Below, one piece after another: positions 45,002 through 54,020 of a stretch of DNA of 64,000 bases; within the stretch, counting starts at the first letter, position 1, and each line of letters begins with the position of its first letter. The notes below the pieces were generated by a model. That model made no database searches. It saw only the letters and a list, made by a program, of their open reading frames with translations, and had not been told where the DNA came from. Source of the stretch: Neorhodopirellula lusitana (GTDB taxonomy: Bacteria > Planctomycetota > Planctomycetia > Pirellulales > Pirellulaceae). The stretch covers positions 124,001 through 188,000 of the forward strand of contig NZ_FXUG01000002.1 in assembly GCF_900182915.1 (NCBI RefSeq), given 5' to 3'. A program made the translations under genes and the position numbers.

Positions 45002-47242
45002 TTAGCACATCAGGTCACTTGGTGGGACAACACCGTCTGCATTTAATAGCACCAAGCCAAGTTTTTCGTCGTACAGATGTCGCTGTGTCAGCGTGGCATA
45101 TCCGTGAAATGGAAGCACTGCGCCAGCGGCGTGCAGTTGTGCCATTTCATGACGACGGAGATTGATTGAATAACGTTGCAAGCGCCGTCGCAGTTTTCGG
45201 TCGGGCGGAAATTCCGATTCACTTAAGCGATGAATTAGTTGCTCGCCCTCCATCCATGGAACGTAAAGCGTTTCAGCTTCTTCATCAATGAAGCGGTAGC
45301 GATCGGCGATCTGACGAAATTGAAATTCCATACAGCTTGGATCACGACCGATCGCGTCCATTACCTGGCGGAAGTCCCATCGATCTTTTTGTTGCCAATA
45401 GTGCAGTCGGAAGTACGCCTCAATGGCTTCAGGACTGAGCAAGTCGTTGTAATGACGAGCGATTTCTAGCCCGTGATCGGCGGACATTCGCAGCGTGCCT
45501 GGGGGTGGGCGTCGTTCACCTTGGAAAAAATAGACGTTACCTTCGTCAGCACGCCCCTCGCGGTTACAGCGGCCGGCCGCCTGAGTTAACGAATCAATGC
45601 CACACACATCGCGGAATACAACCGGGAAGTCGACGTCCACACCTGCTTCGATCAATTGCGTGCTGATGACGCGACATGACAACCCTTCGTCTAGTCGCGG
45701 ACGAATCTGTTGATTGAGCACATTTATCCGGTGGGCGGCGCACATTCGTGTGCTCAAGTGAAAGTTCGATTCCGAATAGTCGAGTTCCGCAAACAGTTTG
45801 CTCGCGTGTGGTCGAGTGTTGACTATGCAAAGGGCCTGGTTTTTAGCGTTGATCCGGTTAACAAGCTCCCCGTCATCCAGCGGGCCAATCGAATTCACGG
45901 TGGTCCGGCGCAAGCGGTCATGCAATTTTGCGGAGGCTGGCACAATGTCGCGAATGCCGTGCAAACCTATCGCAAAATCTTGCTGCCAATGAAGTGCCGG
46001 CTGGGTAGCGGTGCACAGCACGACCGTGCAACCAAACGACTCGACAAGCTCGCGAATTGCCAACATTGTGGGGGTTAGCAATTCAACAGGCAAAGATTGT
46101 ACCTCGTCTAAAATGATCACCCGCCGAGCGATTCTGTGCAGCTTTCGGCAACGCGACGTTCGACATGCAAACAGCGATTCAAAAAGTTGATTGTTGGTGG
46201 TCACCACCAGCGGTGCATCCCAGTTTTCCGTTTGCAGTCGGCTCCGAGTGGTTTCTTGTTCAGGATCCGTATTGCTGTGATGCTCAAGAACAACGCCTTC
46301 GCCAAGCGATTCGAACACATCTCGATACACCTTTGCGTTTTGTTCGATGATGCTCGTGAACGGGATTCCAATGACAACACCATCGAGTCCATGATGCTCA
46401 GCATGCCGCAAAGCAAATTGCAGGGATGCGAGTGTTTTGCCGCCACCAGTGGGAACGTTCAGCGAAAACAATCCAGGGGCGAGGTGCGACGCGTTAACGC
46501 ACGCTTCGCTCACCTCGTCGCGAATCTGATTGACGGGTGATGGCTTAGCAGTAGAACGAAGATCGGCAAGATGCTCTGCGAAGGTGTCGGACAAATCGCT
46601 CATTCCCACTATGCTGTTGGTGCGTTCAATCGATTGGCTTGGCGACATGAACGCTTCGGTGGCCAAAAAGTCTGCGTCGACTAACGCAGAAAATATGATG
46701 CGGGTCAAAAATGTGACCCGGAACGCACCGATGCGATGTCGACAAAAGGTCTCACGCGTATGAGGCGGTCGAATAGGAATCGTTTGTGGGATTTCTAATT
46801 CCTCAAGTTCCTTTGTCTCCTCGTTTTGCCAGTTTGGCACCTTTTTGTAGAGTCGTTGCTTGAGACCCGATCGCCCTGTCGCAACGTCCCAATCCGGCAG
46901 GCCCGCGTGATGTCCGGCCAACACATAAGCGATCAATCTGCCGAGCGGTGATGGTTTGCCGAACGCCAGTTGAGCACCGGCAGTCGAATGATCAACCTTG
47001 CCGGAAATCTCGGAATCATGAACATCGGAACCGCCAGCGGAAGCCAAATAGCCCTGGAAATCGTCGCTGTACTTTCCGATGTCATGCCAACGGCCAACCA
47101 ATTCACCCCAAGCAGCAAGTTCGACGTCGATGCGATTTAGAAAGCTGGCGGAGAGCTTGGCGACGGCTTGTTCGTGCTGCTGGAGCGTTTCCCACTTCGA
47201 CCGGTCTGGATTGTCGGGAAGGCTATGAGCGTAGTGGGGCAT
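45002..47242 (-). CDS. cas3: CRISPR-associated nuclease/helicase Cas3
   Basis: 746 residues. The N-terminal HD nuclease has its metal ligands in LQQHEQAV, GRWHDIGKYS (His53-Asp54), KVDHSTAGA and AGHHAGLPDW. The superfamily 2 helicase part has Walker A PTGGGKT at 264-270, motif II DEVQ at 379-382, the ATQ motif CTATQPAL, and motif VI QAAGRCNREGR. Cas3 degrades target DNA after Cascade binding. Normal I-C length. It is the first gene of the cas operon, 93 bp before cas5. Confidence 0.96.
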   Translation of the reverse strand: MPHYAHSLPDNPDRSKWETLQQHEQAVAKLSASFLNRIDVELAAWGELVGRWHDIGKYSDDFQGYLASAGGSDVHDSEISGKVDHSTAGAQLAFGKPSPLGRLIAYVLAGHHAGLPDWDVATGRSGLKQRLYKKVPNWQNEETKELEELEIPQTIPIRPPHTRETFCRHRIGAFRVTFLTRIIFSALVDADFLATEAFMSPSQSIERTNSIVGMSDLSDTFAEHLADLRSTAKPSPVNQIRDEVSEACVNASHLAPGLFSLNVPTGGGKTLASLQFALRHAEHHGLDGVVIGIPFTSIIEQNAKVYRDVFESLGEGVVLEHHSNTDPEQETTRSRLQTENWDAPLVVTTNNQLFESLFACRTSRCRKLHRIARRVIILDEVQSLPVELLTPTMLAIRELVESFGCTVVLCTATQPALHWQQDFAIGLHGIRDIVPASAKLHDRLRRTTVNSIGPLDDGELVNRINAKNQALCIVNTRPHASKLFAELDYSESNFHLSTRMCAAHRINVLNQQIRPRLDEGLSCRVISTQLIEAGVDVDFPVVFRDVCGIDSLTQAAGRCNREGRADEGNVYFFQGERRPPPGTLRMSADHGLEIARHYNDLLSPEAIEAYFRLHYWQQKDRWDFRQVMDAIGRDPSCMEFQFRQIADRYRFIDEEAETLYVPWMEGEQLIHRLSESEFPPDRKLRRRLQRYSINLRRHEMAQLHAAGAVLPFHGYATLTQRHLYDEKLGLVLLNADGVVPPSDLMC

Positions 47243-47844
47243 AGCGGTTTGCCTGGGTGTCGAATCAAGTAAGCCAGGAGTTTAACATGGGCGAGGACAC
47301 GTTTGGTCACCTTTGGCACGTTTTCGGGCCAACCGCTGGTATACTCCGGAAAACTGCGTGCGCACACCATACTGCATTGGAGAGATTCCATCCGGCAGCC
47401 ATCGGAGCAGATCGAACCCGAGCGGTCCTCCCACATCGATCGCTGTTTCTTCAGAGGACTATCGAGTTGGTCGTTTGAGACGCTCGGCGGTTGCCACTGG
47501 TCCATGTAGCCAACGCTTGAGAGGCCTTTGCTCAACGACATCTGGTTGGAAAAGAGGCTGCTCACTATCGTACGGTAGGCTGGGACAATGGTCGGTTAAC
47601 CATCGGCTGTGTCGTTGCAAACGACGACAGGGGACCCATTCGGTGATTTGGCGGCGGTTGAAACTGCCTGAGATTGACGATGCCAATCCCGAATAGTGGG
47701 CCAGATCACGAGAGATCTGACGACGCGAATTGTCGACCGCGTTGATGGTAGAGCAATCAAGCCAGCATGATAAAGAAGTGCTAGGCGATGCTGATTTGGG
47801 GTGGGCTTAACCCGAGGACCTGCAGGAGTTTACTTTCTTCAGCC
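47243..47844. promoter_or_regulatory. Intergenic region upstream of cas3, no gene recognised
   Basis: About 600 bp between the cas3 start and the right direct repeat. It should hold the cas operon promoter. Several overlapping reading frames of 70-140 residues occur in both directions but show no recognisable domain; one begins MGEDTFGHLWHVFG, which I considered and rejected as an aroC fragment. It may include decayed DNA from the insertion of the island. Confidence 0.4.
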
Positions 47845-47921
47845 CGGCCCAAATTGCTAGAGCACGCCATTGGCTTGGCTTGAGTACGTGGTTGCCGTTG
47901 GGTTTATAGCGAAGGGGAGGG
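47845..47921 (+). repeat. Right copy of the direct repeat flanking the CRISPR-Cas locus
   Basis: 77 bp beginning CGGCCCAAATTGCTAGAGCA and ending GCGAAGGGGAGGG, about 83% identical to 36730-36805 with one gap, same orientation. It overlaps the last 18 bases of the exopolysaccharide export gene, including its stop codon TAA at 47904-47906, so the gene's C-terminal SPSL residues come from the repeat. The two copies lie about 11.1 kb apart. Confidence 0.85.
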
Positions 47922-49037
47922 GAAGTTGAGTTCGCCGTCGGTGTCGGATGACGGGGAGGTTGCTTTTGGGGAAGGGAGTTGGGGCGTCGGATCGAGGTAG
48001 TCTTTTAAGGTTGAGGTGTCATCAGCCGATTCGTATTGGTCGGGTTCGACTAGGTCGTCTGGACGCAGCGGGTCGTCGGCCAATCGCATCCAGCCGACGC
48101 TGCCAGGCGGGATCATGGTGTTGACGACGCTGGGCATCGGTTGGGCGGTGACGAGCGGTGGGTTCTTGCAGGCTCGGTTGCAGCCTGAACATCGGGAGCA
48201 TGTGCGGCTGGCTCGCCAAAACATGAGTTCGTCCATGCAGGATCGGGACGAGACGAAAATCCGATCGCCGGGTTGCAGTTGATAGTTGGATGATGTGTTT
48301 CCAAGCTGCACGATCTCGCGATAACAGACTGGCAATGTCACGCGGCAATCGCATGGGTCGGTGGGCCGGGCGAGCAGGATCTTGCAGGGGTTGGAACTAC
48401 TGGTCAAACCGCCCGCAGCGACGATTGCGTCGAGAACGGTTTCGTAACCCGAAAGCGGATAAGAGCCGGGGGCGTTGACTTCGCCAAGGACGTAGAAGCG
48501 ATGCACCGGGTCCAGCATTCTGACGTTGACGGCGATCGCATCGCAGTTCGCTGGCAAGGTTGCCGAGTCAATGGCATCGCGGTCCTGATCACTGGCGAAT
48601 TGTTTGCACGACTGACGTTGTTGCCGAAGCTGGTAGCCGATTTGTTGTTCGATCAACGACTCGGCTTGTTCGAGACTTTGGCCGGCGACAACGACGCGTC
48701 CGTAAGGCCCCAGGTCAACGGTTCCGTCAGCCAAAACGATCTGGTCGGCGGGTAACCGCAGGTCGCGTTCCAGGTTGACCGGTTCGATCAATAGCGCGTC
48801 CCCAGGTTCGAGTGCGTGGGGCGGCAACACGGACTTGGCGTTTTCGCGTGGCAGTCCGCGTGGGATGCGGGATGCATCGAGCACGGCTTCGGCTTCCTGC
48901 GTTAGCGTCGAGTTCGACGGGTACAACGAGAGACCCAGCGTGCTGCATCCGCTGACTAGCAGACAGGCGGCGACGAGACCGAAGGTGCTCGCGATACGAT
49001 GGATGGAGTGTCGAGCGTCTTGATCCGTGCAAGTCAT
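47904..49037 (-). CDS. Wza-like polysaccharide export lipoprotein
   Basis: 377 residues. Signal peptide with lipobox LLVSGC (Cys about 31), then the polysaccharide export domain (ALEPGDALLIEPVNLERDLR and ADGTVDLGPYGRVVVAGQSL), and the SLBB/soluble ligand-binding domain (YVLGEVNAPGSYPLSGYETV, LQPGDRIFVSSRS). The C-terminal part includes a Cys-rich segment SCMDELMFWRASRTCSRCSG and CNRACKN, absent from classic Wza, and a Pro/Asp/Ser-rich tail. Wza forms an outer-membrane channel for capsule export; partners (Wzc, synthases) are not nearby. The stop is inside the right flanking direct repeat. Confidence 0.88.
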   Translation of the reverse strand: MTCTDQDARHSIHRIASTFGLVAACLLVSGCSTLGLSLYPSNSTLTQEAEAVLDASRIPRGLPRENAKSVLPPHALEPGDALLIEPVNLERDLRLPADQIVLADGTVDLGPYGRVVVAGQSLEQAESLIEQQIGYQLRQQRQSCKQFASDQDRDAIDSATLPANCDAIAVNVRMLDPVHRFYVLGEVNAPGSYPLSGYETVLDAIVAAGGLTSSSNPCKILLARPTDPCDCRVTLPVCYREIVQLGNTSSNYQLQPGDRIFVSSRSCMDELMFWRASRTCSRCSGCNRACKNPPLVTAQPMPSVVNTMIPPGSVGWMRLADDPLRPDDLVEPDQYESADDTSTLKDYLDPTPQLPSPKATSPSSDTDGELNFPSPSL

Positions 49038-49173
49038 TGTGTCACCTGTTCCCGTGAAATCGCTTCCATGAGAACAATCGGCTCAACTCGGTCGACGAGC
49101 ATGGGCCAATCGGCTGACGTGGTTCAATGAGTAAAACCGTTACAACTGGTCGCCGAGTGACGCTTGAATTACG

Positions 49174-52100
49174 TCAAAAGCCGTCGAGACCATCGACCGC
49201 TCCGGCGGTGACGCCCGTTAGGATCAAGCGTTGGCCTTCACGCAACAGAAACCGGGCTGCTTCCTCGCGAAACGTCTGCACTGGTTGAATGCGGACGATC
49301 GGGTCTTGCACCGTGCCGATCACGTTGATGACCAGGGTGCGATCGCGTAGGAGCTCGGATATATCGACGATAGCGGAAGTGGGCAGTAGCGATCTTAGTG
49401 CGTACTGTTGTGCCAGTTGCGCAAAGTTTGCGGCGATATCGCCGAAGTCGCCGGTTGCGATTAAAGCATTCAGGTCCATTCGTCCGCTCCGGATGAAGAC
49501 CTTGCCGTCGGCTTGAATGAGTGCACTGTCGGAACCGACCCAGAACTCATCGAACGTGACTGCACCGCCGCCAATCACTCCGTTGGCTTCACCGGCGTCG
49601 AAGCTTTGGTTCACGAGTGAAACGGGACCGAGGAAGCGAGAGGCGCCAAGGAGACCAGGGATCGCGGCACCACGAGTTTGCCCGAGTGCGAATCGGAAAC
49701 GTCCGGTCAGGTCGTCCAGGCTTTCGATGGCCTTCCCGTTGAGCGTCAAGTCGCCAGTAATCTCACCTCGGGCGACGGATGTGGATTGACCAAGTTTCTG
49801 GGTCAAGCGAACGAAGTCGACACGGCGCGTGTGCCATCGACTTTCCAGATCGATGCCTCGGCCACCGCGTCGCGTCGACGCGAGGAAGAGTTCTCCTTCA
49901 ACCTGCCCACCGCCTTGGCTTGAACGGACCGAAGGGAAGCGTAGGTCCCAGCTTTGCCGAGTCACGTTGGCGTTGGCCGCTAAGCCGCTGTGTGCATTGC
50001 CGAGCGGGAGCCCGTACATGACCAGTTCACGTCCGTCCGTGTTCCCTCGGATGCGAACCGAATCGTGATAGCCGGAAACGGTGGCTGAGAGTGACGCTCG
50101 GCCTTGGAAGTCGTCCGCTGCATCGCCCAAGAACCACAACCCTCGTGCGAGGTTGATCCGAGTTGCCGAAATGCGAAGATCGGCGCGAGGGTGCATTTTG
50201 TTCTTGTCGTCGAGTAGGTAAACGCGTCCTTTGGAGTGAACACTGCCGTCGGCGTAGTCGCCCACCAGGGAAATGATTTCGAAGGCGTTCTTTTGCAATC
50301 GTCCATCCAGACGCATCGAACGCGAAAGTAGACGCGACCGATGACTGACACGGGACAGTTTTAGCTGGATGTCTGCGGTCGGTAGCGACACGCCCGCATC
50401 GAGACTGTTCCACTTGTTGATCTTCACGGTGCCCGACGCCAGGCCGCTGAGGTCCATTCGTGAACCGGTGGCGACTTGGTAGAGCCGTGTCAGAGACACG
50501 CCGCTGAATTGGAAGTTGGTGTCGGCGAGCCGTGAAGGGAGATCCGACCATTGATCTTGGGCCTGCATGTTGGCCTTCGTTTCTACCGCGATTGTGCCGT
50601 TGAACAGTTTGCCTTGGGCACTGACAGCTACTTCACCCGCGTTGGCGGACGCGGTCCCGTGCAGGTTACCAACGGTGGCTTCACCAATCTTTAAATCCGA
50701 GAGGGAGAAGTCGACCTGCCCACTGTGTTGGTTCGGTTGATCAATCGCAGCAAGTGGCACCTGCCAATCGAAGTTCCCATCCAACGCTCCCGATAGCGAA
50801 ACCGTTCGCCCCGCAACTGGGACTTGAATACGAGGTTGGATGCGTTCGATGTTGAGCTTCGCGAGTGCGGTTCCCGATTCGATGAACGGTATGGTCGCGG
50901 AGCCCGACAGTTTTCCGTCGAAGAACGCAGCCTCGAGTTGTTCGATGACGAGTGATTCTTTGTTGAGCGAATATCGCGATCTCAATTCAGTGATTCGAAA
51001 CGACTTCGGCAAATCGGCCTTGTCGCGAACGGGCACGATATTGAATTCGTTTGGTGTCAGCTCGATTTGATGTTCGATCGTTCCCAGATCCAAACCAGCA
51101 ACCGATAGCTGTGGTGAAGCGACCAAGCCTTGGATGTTCCAAGTCGATTGCTCGATGTTCTCGTTCAATCGTCCATTGCCGGTGACTCGGAAGTCGAGCT
51201 TGCCTTGAACGAGAGATTCACCGCCGTCGTTGTTCGGGTTGGTGAGCAGTCCCGCAATCGTGCCGACTGGGATATCGTCGCCGTAGACTTCAATTTCAAA
51301 ATCACCGATCGCAGACAAAGGCACGTTCGCATTGCCAAGCAAACGAATCGCTTGATTGGAACGGCCATTGGTTTGTGCAGTCAGAGAGAAGTTATCGACA
51401 CGTAACTTCTTGTCTTCGATACGAATTCGGGGGGCATCAAAATCGGCAGGTGGAAGACTGGCCAGACGAAGACCACGACCGCTCAAGGAGCCGTCGAGTT
51501 GGTAGGTGGCGATGTTGCTTGCGGTTTCCAGTGGCACGCGAAAGTTCACGTTGCCCGAAAAAGAACCATCATTCGGTAGAGAGTTGTCGGGCTGCCCGAG
51601 ATACTTGGCGAGTAACTCGGCCAGCGGAGCGATGGCCAGTTCGGTGACCGTGATCTCGGCGATGACATCATTTCGCGGAACCAGTTCCACGGTCGCTTTG
51701 CCCGAGACGGATCCAGAGGATTGATTTTGACTGTCGCGGTCGGTGGCTTTTGCGTCAGTAGCTATTGAGTCGGGGGCTTTTGAGCTGAGCACTTTTGAGC
51801 TGAGATTGTCCAGCGAGGCCACCCCGTCCCGATACTTGACGCTGGTTCTTAAGTCTTTGATTAGGACTCCGTCGATGACCAGTGACGGGCTGGTCAGGAT
51901 TCCATCGAATCGATAGGCGGCGCCGTCACGTAACGCGTTCATCGGAATGCCGACTTCGAACTGAACCGAAACGGTCCCCTCTAAATTGACCCCGGTTTCA
52001 ATGCCAATCGCTTCCAAGCGGCCCGCCAGATTCCCGACGTCGATATCTTCAAACGACCAATTCGTCGTCCAATACTTTGGCTGCGCCGGGGCAGGCGGAG

Positions 52101-52182
52101 CCTGAATTTGTTGCTGAGGCTGTTGCGCAGTCGAGACTGTTGAAAACAGTGTTAGCAAGCATGTCAGGATTAGGTAACGCAC
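49174..52182 (-). CDS. AsmA/TamB-like secreted or membrane-associated beta-helical protein
   Basis: 1002 residues from a GTG (52182) beginning the signal peptide LILTCLLTLFSTVSTA. The mature chain is almost entirely repeating beta-strand blocks with the AsmA/TamB periodicity (short strands alternating with SGxA- and GxLxG- like turns). The C-terminal AIPGLLGASRFLGPVSLVN, VTFDEFWVGSDSALIQADGK and LVINVIGTVQDPIVRIQPVQ parts resemble the AsmA-like C-terminal region. Such proteins bridge lipid transport between membranes. No transmembrane anchor follows the signal, so it is probably periplasmic. It lies beside the Wza-like gene. Confidence 0.68.
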   Translation of the reverse strand: MRYLILTCLLTLFSTVSTAQQPQQQIQAPPAPAQPKYWTTNWSFEDIDVGNLAGRLEAIGIETGVNLEGTVSVQFEVGIPMNALRDGAAYRFDGILTSPSLVIDGVLIKDLRTSVKYRDGVASLDNLSSKVLSSKAPDSIATDAKATDRDSQNQSSGSVSGKATVELVPRNDVIAEITVTELAIAPLAELLAKYLGQPDNSLPNDGSFSGNVNFRVPLETASNIATYQLDGSLSGRGLRLASLPPADFDAPRIRIEDKKLRVDNFSLTAQTNGRSNQAIRLLGNANVPLSAIGDFEIEVYGDDIPVGTIAGLLTNPNNDGGESLVQGKLDFRVTGNGRLNENIEQSTWNIQGLVASPQLSVAGLDLGTIEHQIELTPNEFNIVPVRDKADLPKSFRITELRSRYSLNKESLVIEQLEAAFFDGKLSGSATIPFIESGTALAKLNIERIQPRIQVPVAGRTVSLSGALDGNFDWQVPLAAIDQPNQHSGQVDFSLSDLKIGEATVGNLHGTASANAGEVAVSAQGKLFNGTIAVETKANMQAQDQWSDLPSRLADTNFQFSGVSLTRLYQVATGSRMDLSGLASGTVKINKWNSLDAGVSLPTADIQLKLSRVSHRSRLLSRSMRLDGRLQKNAFEIISLVGDYADGSVHSKGRVYLLDDKNKMHPRADLRISATRINLARGLWFLGDAADDFQGRASLSATVSGYHDSVRIRGNTDGRELVMYGLPLGNAHSGLAANANVTRQSWDLRFPSVRSSQGGGQVEGELFLASTRRGGRGIDLESRWHTRRVDFVRLTQKLGQSTSVARGEITGDLTLNGKAIESLDDLTGRFRFALGQTRGAAIPGLLGASRFLGPVSLVNQSFDAGEANGVIGGGAVTFDEFWVGSDSALIQADGKVFIRSGRMDLNALIATGDFGDIAANFAQLAQQYALRSLLPTSAIVDISELLRDRTLVINVIGTVQDPIVRIQPVQTFREEAARFLLREGQRLILTGVTAGAVDGLDGF

Positions 52183-52625
52183 GATCGGAGTGGGCCCTTC
52201 CGGGTGACCTATTGGGCGTAAGATTGCATCAGTCGCCCTCGGGACACGTGAACCCGAGACGAAACCGCTGCGTGAAACTGAACTGTTCAGGCAAAGGCCG
52301 GGCCAATCGTACCGAATTTCGATCGATCGCCGCTAATCTGATTTTTTGCGAAGCGAGAAGCGAGAAGCGAGAGGCGAGAGGCGAGAGGCGAGAGGCGAGA
52401 GGCGAGAGGCGAGAGGCGAGAGGCGAGAGGCGAGTTGCGAGTTGCGAGTTGCGAGTTGCGAGTTGCGAGTTGGTGCGAGGGGGGCACTCACACTCATCTG
52501 GAAACGCGTTTGGCGGGTTTGGTAGGGTTCTTACTCTGTAGTGCTGGGCTAAGTCGACGAGGATGAGAATACGCCGCAATCGATTTGCCCTCCGCGGTTA
52601 AGGTACCCTCCGGACGACGTGAGCC
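52183..52625. promoter_or_regulatory. Intergenic region with microsatellite
   Basis: 443 bp between divergent genes. Apart from the 7-bp microsatellite, no gene or recognisable site was seen. It should hold promoters for both the AsmA-like gene and the membrane protein at 52626. Confidence 0.4.
52353..52471 (+). repeat. 7-bp microsatellite, 17 uninterrupted units
   Basis: Two GCGAGAA, nine GCGAGAG and six GCGAGTT units in three uniform blocks. It lies between the AsmA-like gene and the next plus-strand gene, about 150 bp before its start. Length 119 bp. Confidence 0.97.
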
Positions 52626-54002
52626 ATGAACGATTTTCAGAATCAACCTGGGGGCGGATTTGGTAGTGTCGGCGGATACAACGACATCGCAGGATCGCAG
52701 GCTGAAGAACAGCAGCGGATGCAGGAAGATGAGCTGAATCGCCAGCGGATGGATCAGGCTTCAAGTGACGCTGCGGCAGTTCAGGCGGAATCGCAGGCCT
52801 CCTACCAACAACCCAGTCCACCCGCCACCGATCGTCGTGTTCGGCGAAGCAAACCGCGCCAAACAAATCGAAAGACGCAAAACCCGAAGCCCGGGAAGAC
52901 GAAGAGTCAGCGGCCAGTTTCGGCGAGAGAGATTCAGCCTGGCTTCGCAATTTTGGGGTTTGCCGTCGCTGGAATCTGGGGGATGAGTCTGCTGGAAGGG
53001 GATGGTCGCTGGTTTAGCGGCGTGGTGGTTGGCTTGATGGGGGCACACTTCTTTGGGTACTACCACAAGATAATGATGACAGCCGGATTGGTAGGGGCTG
53101 GGTGGTGGTTTTTCAGTCAGTACGATCCGTCGCAATCATTGCGTTCTACATCACCCCAGCCAGCTGCATTCAGTGAATCAGTTAACACCGTTGCTTCCGG
53201 CGAGGTGAGTTCTGACACACCGGTCGTTCAGTCGCCTGTCGCGAAAACGGTCGGGAAACCGTCTGTCGTCTCACCGATTGTGCTAACCCCGGAGCAAGAA
53301 GTGGTTGCGCGGTACCCGTATCCGTCCCAACCCGCCTTGCTGCTCAGGCCGCACCAAGATTCGATAACCGATCCGACTCGCATGCGTGAGTTTCGGTCGA
53401 TGATGTTGGAATACGAAGAGAAAACAGGGAAGTCTTTTCTGACGGATCATCGATCCATGAAGCCTGTCACTCGCGATCGCTTCGACTATTTCTCGCGGTA
53501 CAGCGACGGTGATCTTTTGGAAGGCCAGCAAGTCACTCCAAAACTATCACCGATCCAGGGCGTCTGGGACTACAGCGGTACTCAGTTGTGGGAATTGGAC
53601 CTGAAGGCGACGGTTGACCAGCAATTTATCTTTCGGACGAAGGATGCCAGCGGAAATGTTCGGGAGGGCGTTTTTCGAACCTATTCCGGCGACGGACTGT
53701 GCTACCAACCGATGACACGACCGCTGTCGAAAGGCGGTCGGCAACACGAGCGTTTTCAGGTTCCCGTGCAGGGCGGAGAGGTTTGGCGGGGATTCGTCCG
53801 ATCGGTCTATGTCGCTGAAACCGACGCTCAGCTCTTGGCACTTGATCCCATCAATCTGGCAATTGCTGAAACACACAGGAAGACCGCCGTAGCCAGGTCA
53901 AGCTACCAGACGCAATTGCGATTGATCGATCAGCAACGCGAAGCTTCGTTGCCCGGAATTCGCGCGGCATGGAACGCACGGTCGGCGCGAACAACGAGAT
54001 AG
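52626..54002 (+). CDS. Unknown membrane protein with polar N-terminus
   Basis: 458 residues, no recognised family. The first 110 residues are Gln/Ser/Arg-rich and low in complexity. Then three hydrophobic segments occur between about 110 and 170 (FAILGFAVAGIWGMSLL, FSGVVVGLMGAHFFGYYH, MMTAGLVGAGWWFF). The C-terminal half (from about 220) is soluble and mixed, with VWDYSGTQLWELDLKATVD and YQTQLRLIDQQREASLPGIR. The start ATG 52626 follows the intergenic microsatellite. Conserved in related planctomycetes or unique? I cannot tell. It is convergent with the porin gene. Confidence 0.7.
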   Translation: MNDFQNQPGGGFGSVGGYNDIAGSQAEEQQRMQEDELNRQRMDQASSDAAAVQAESQASYQQPSPPATDRRVRRSKPRQTNRKTQNPKPGKTKSQRPVSAREIQPGFAILGFAVAGIWGMSLLEGDGRWFSGVVVGLMGAHFFGYYHKIMMTAGLVGAGWWFFSQYDPSQSLRSTSPQPAAFSESVNTVASGEVSSDTPVVQSPVAKTVGKPSVVSPIVLTPEQEVVARYPYPSQPALLLRPHQDSITDPTRMREFRSMMLEYEEKTGKSFLTDHRSMKPVTRDRFDYFSRYSDGDLLEGQQVTPKLSPIQGVWDYSGTQLWELDLKATVDQQFIFRTKDASGNVREGVFRTYSGDGLCYQPMTRPLSKGGRQHERFQVPVQGGEVWRGFVRSVYVAETDAQLLALDPINLAIAETHRKTAVARSSYQTQLRLIDQQREASLPGIRAAWNARSARTTR

Positions 54003-54020
54003 GCTTGTGAGCTTTAGGAT

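Noticed and set aside
47287-47478. Possible chorismate synthase fragment (MGEDTFGHLWHVFG)
   Set aside because: The resemblance to the aroC N-terminus is limited to a few residues and lacks the following GESHG-type motif.
47137-47565. Minus-strand frame overlapping the cas3 start (142 codons)
   Set aside because: It overlaps the cas3 coding region in another frame, has no recognisable domain and no ribosome-binding site.
52077-52579. Reading frames with repetitive Ala/Arg/Glu and Leu/Ala/Ser peptides on both strands
   Set aside because: Produced by the 7-bp microsatellite, which lacks stops in several frames; no domains or start signals.
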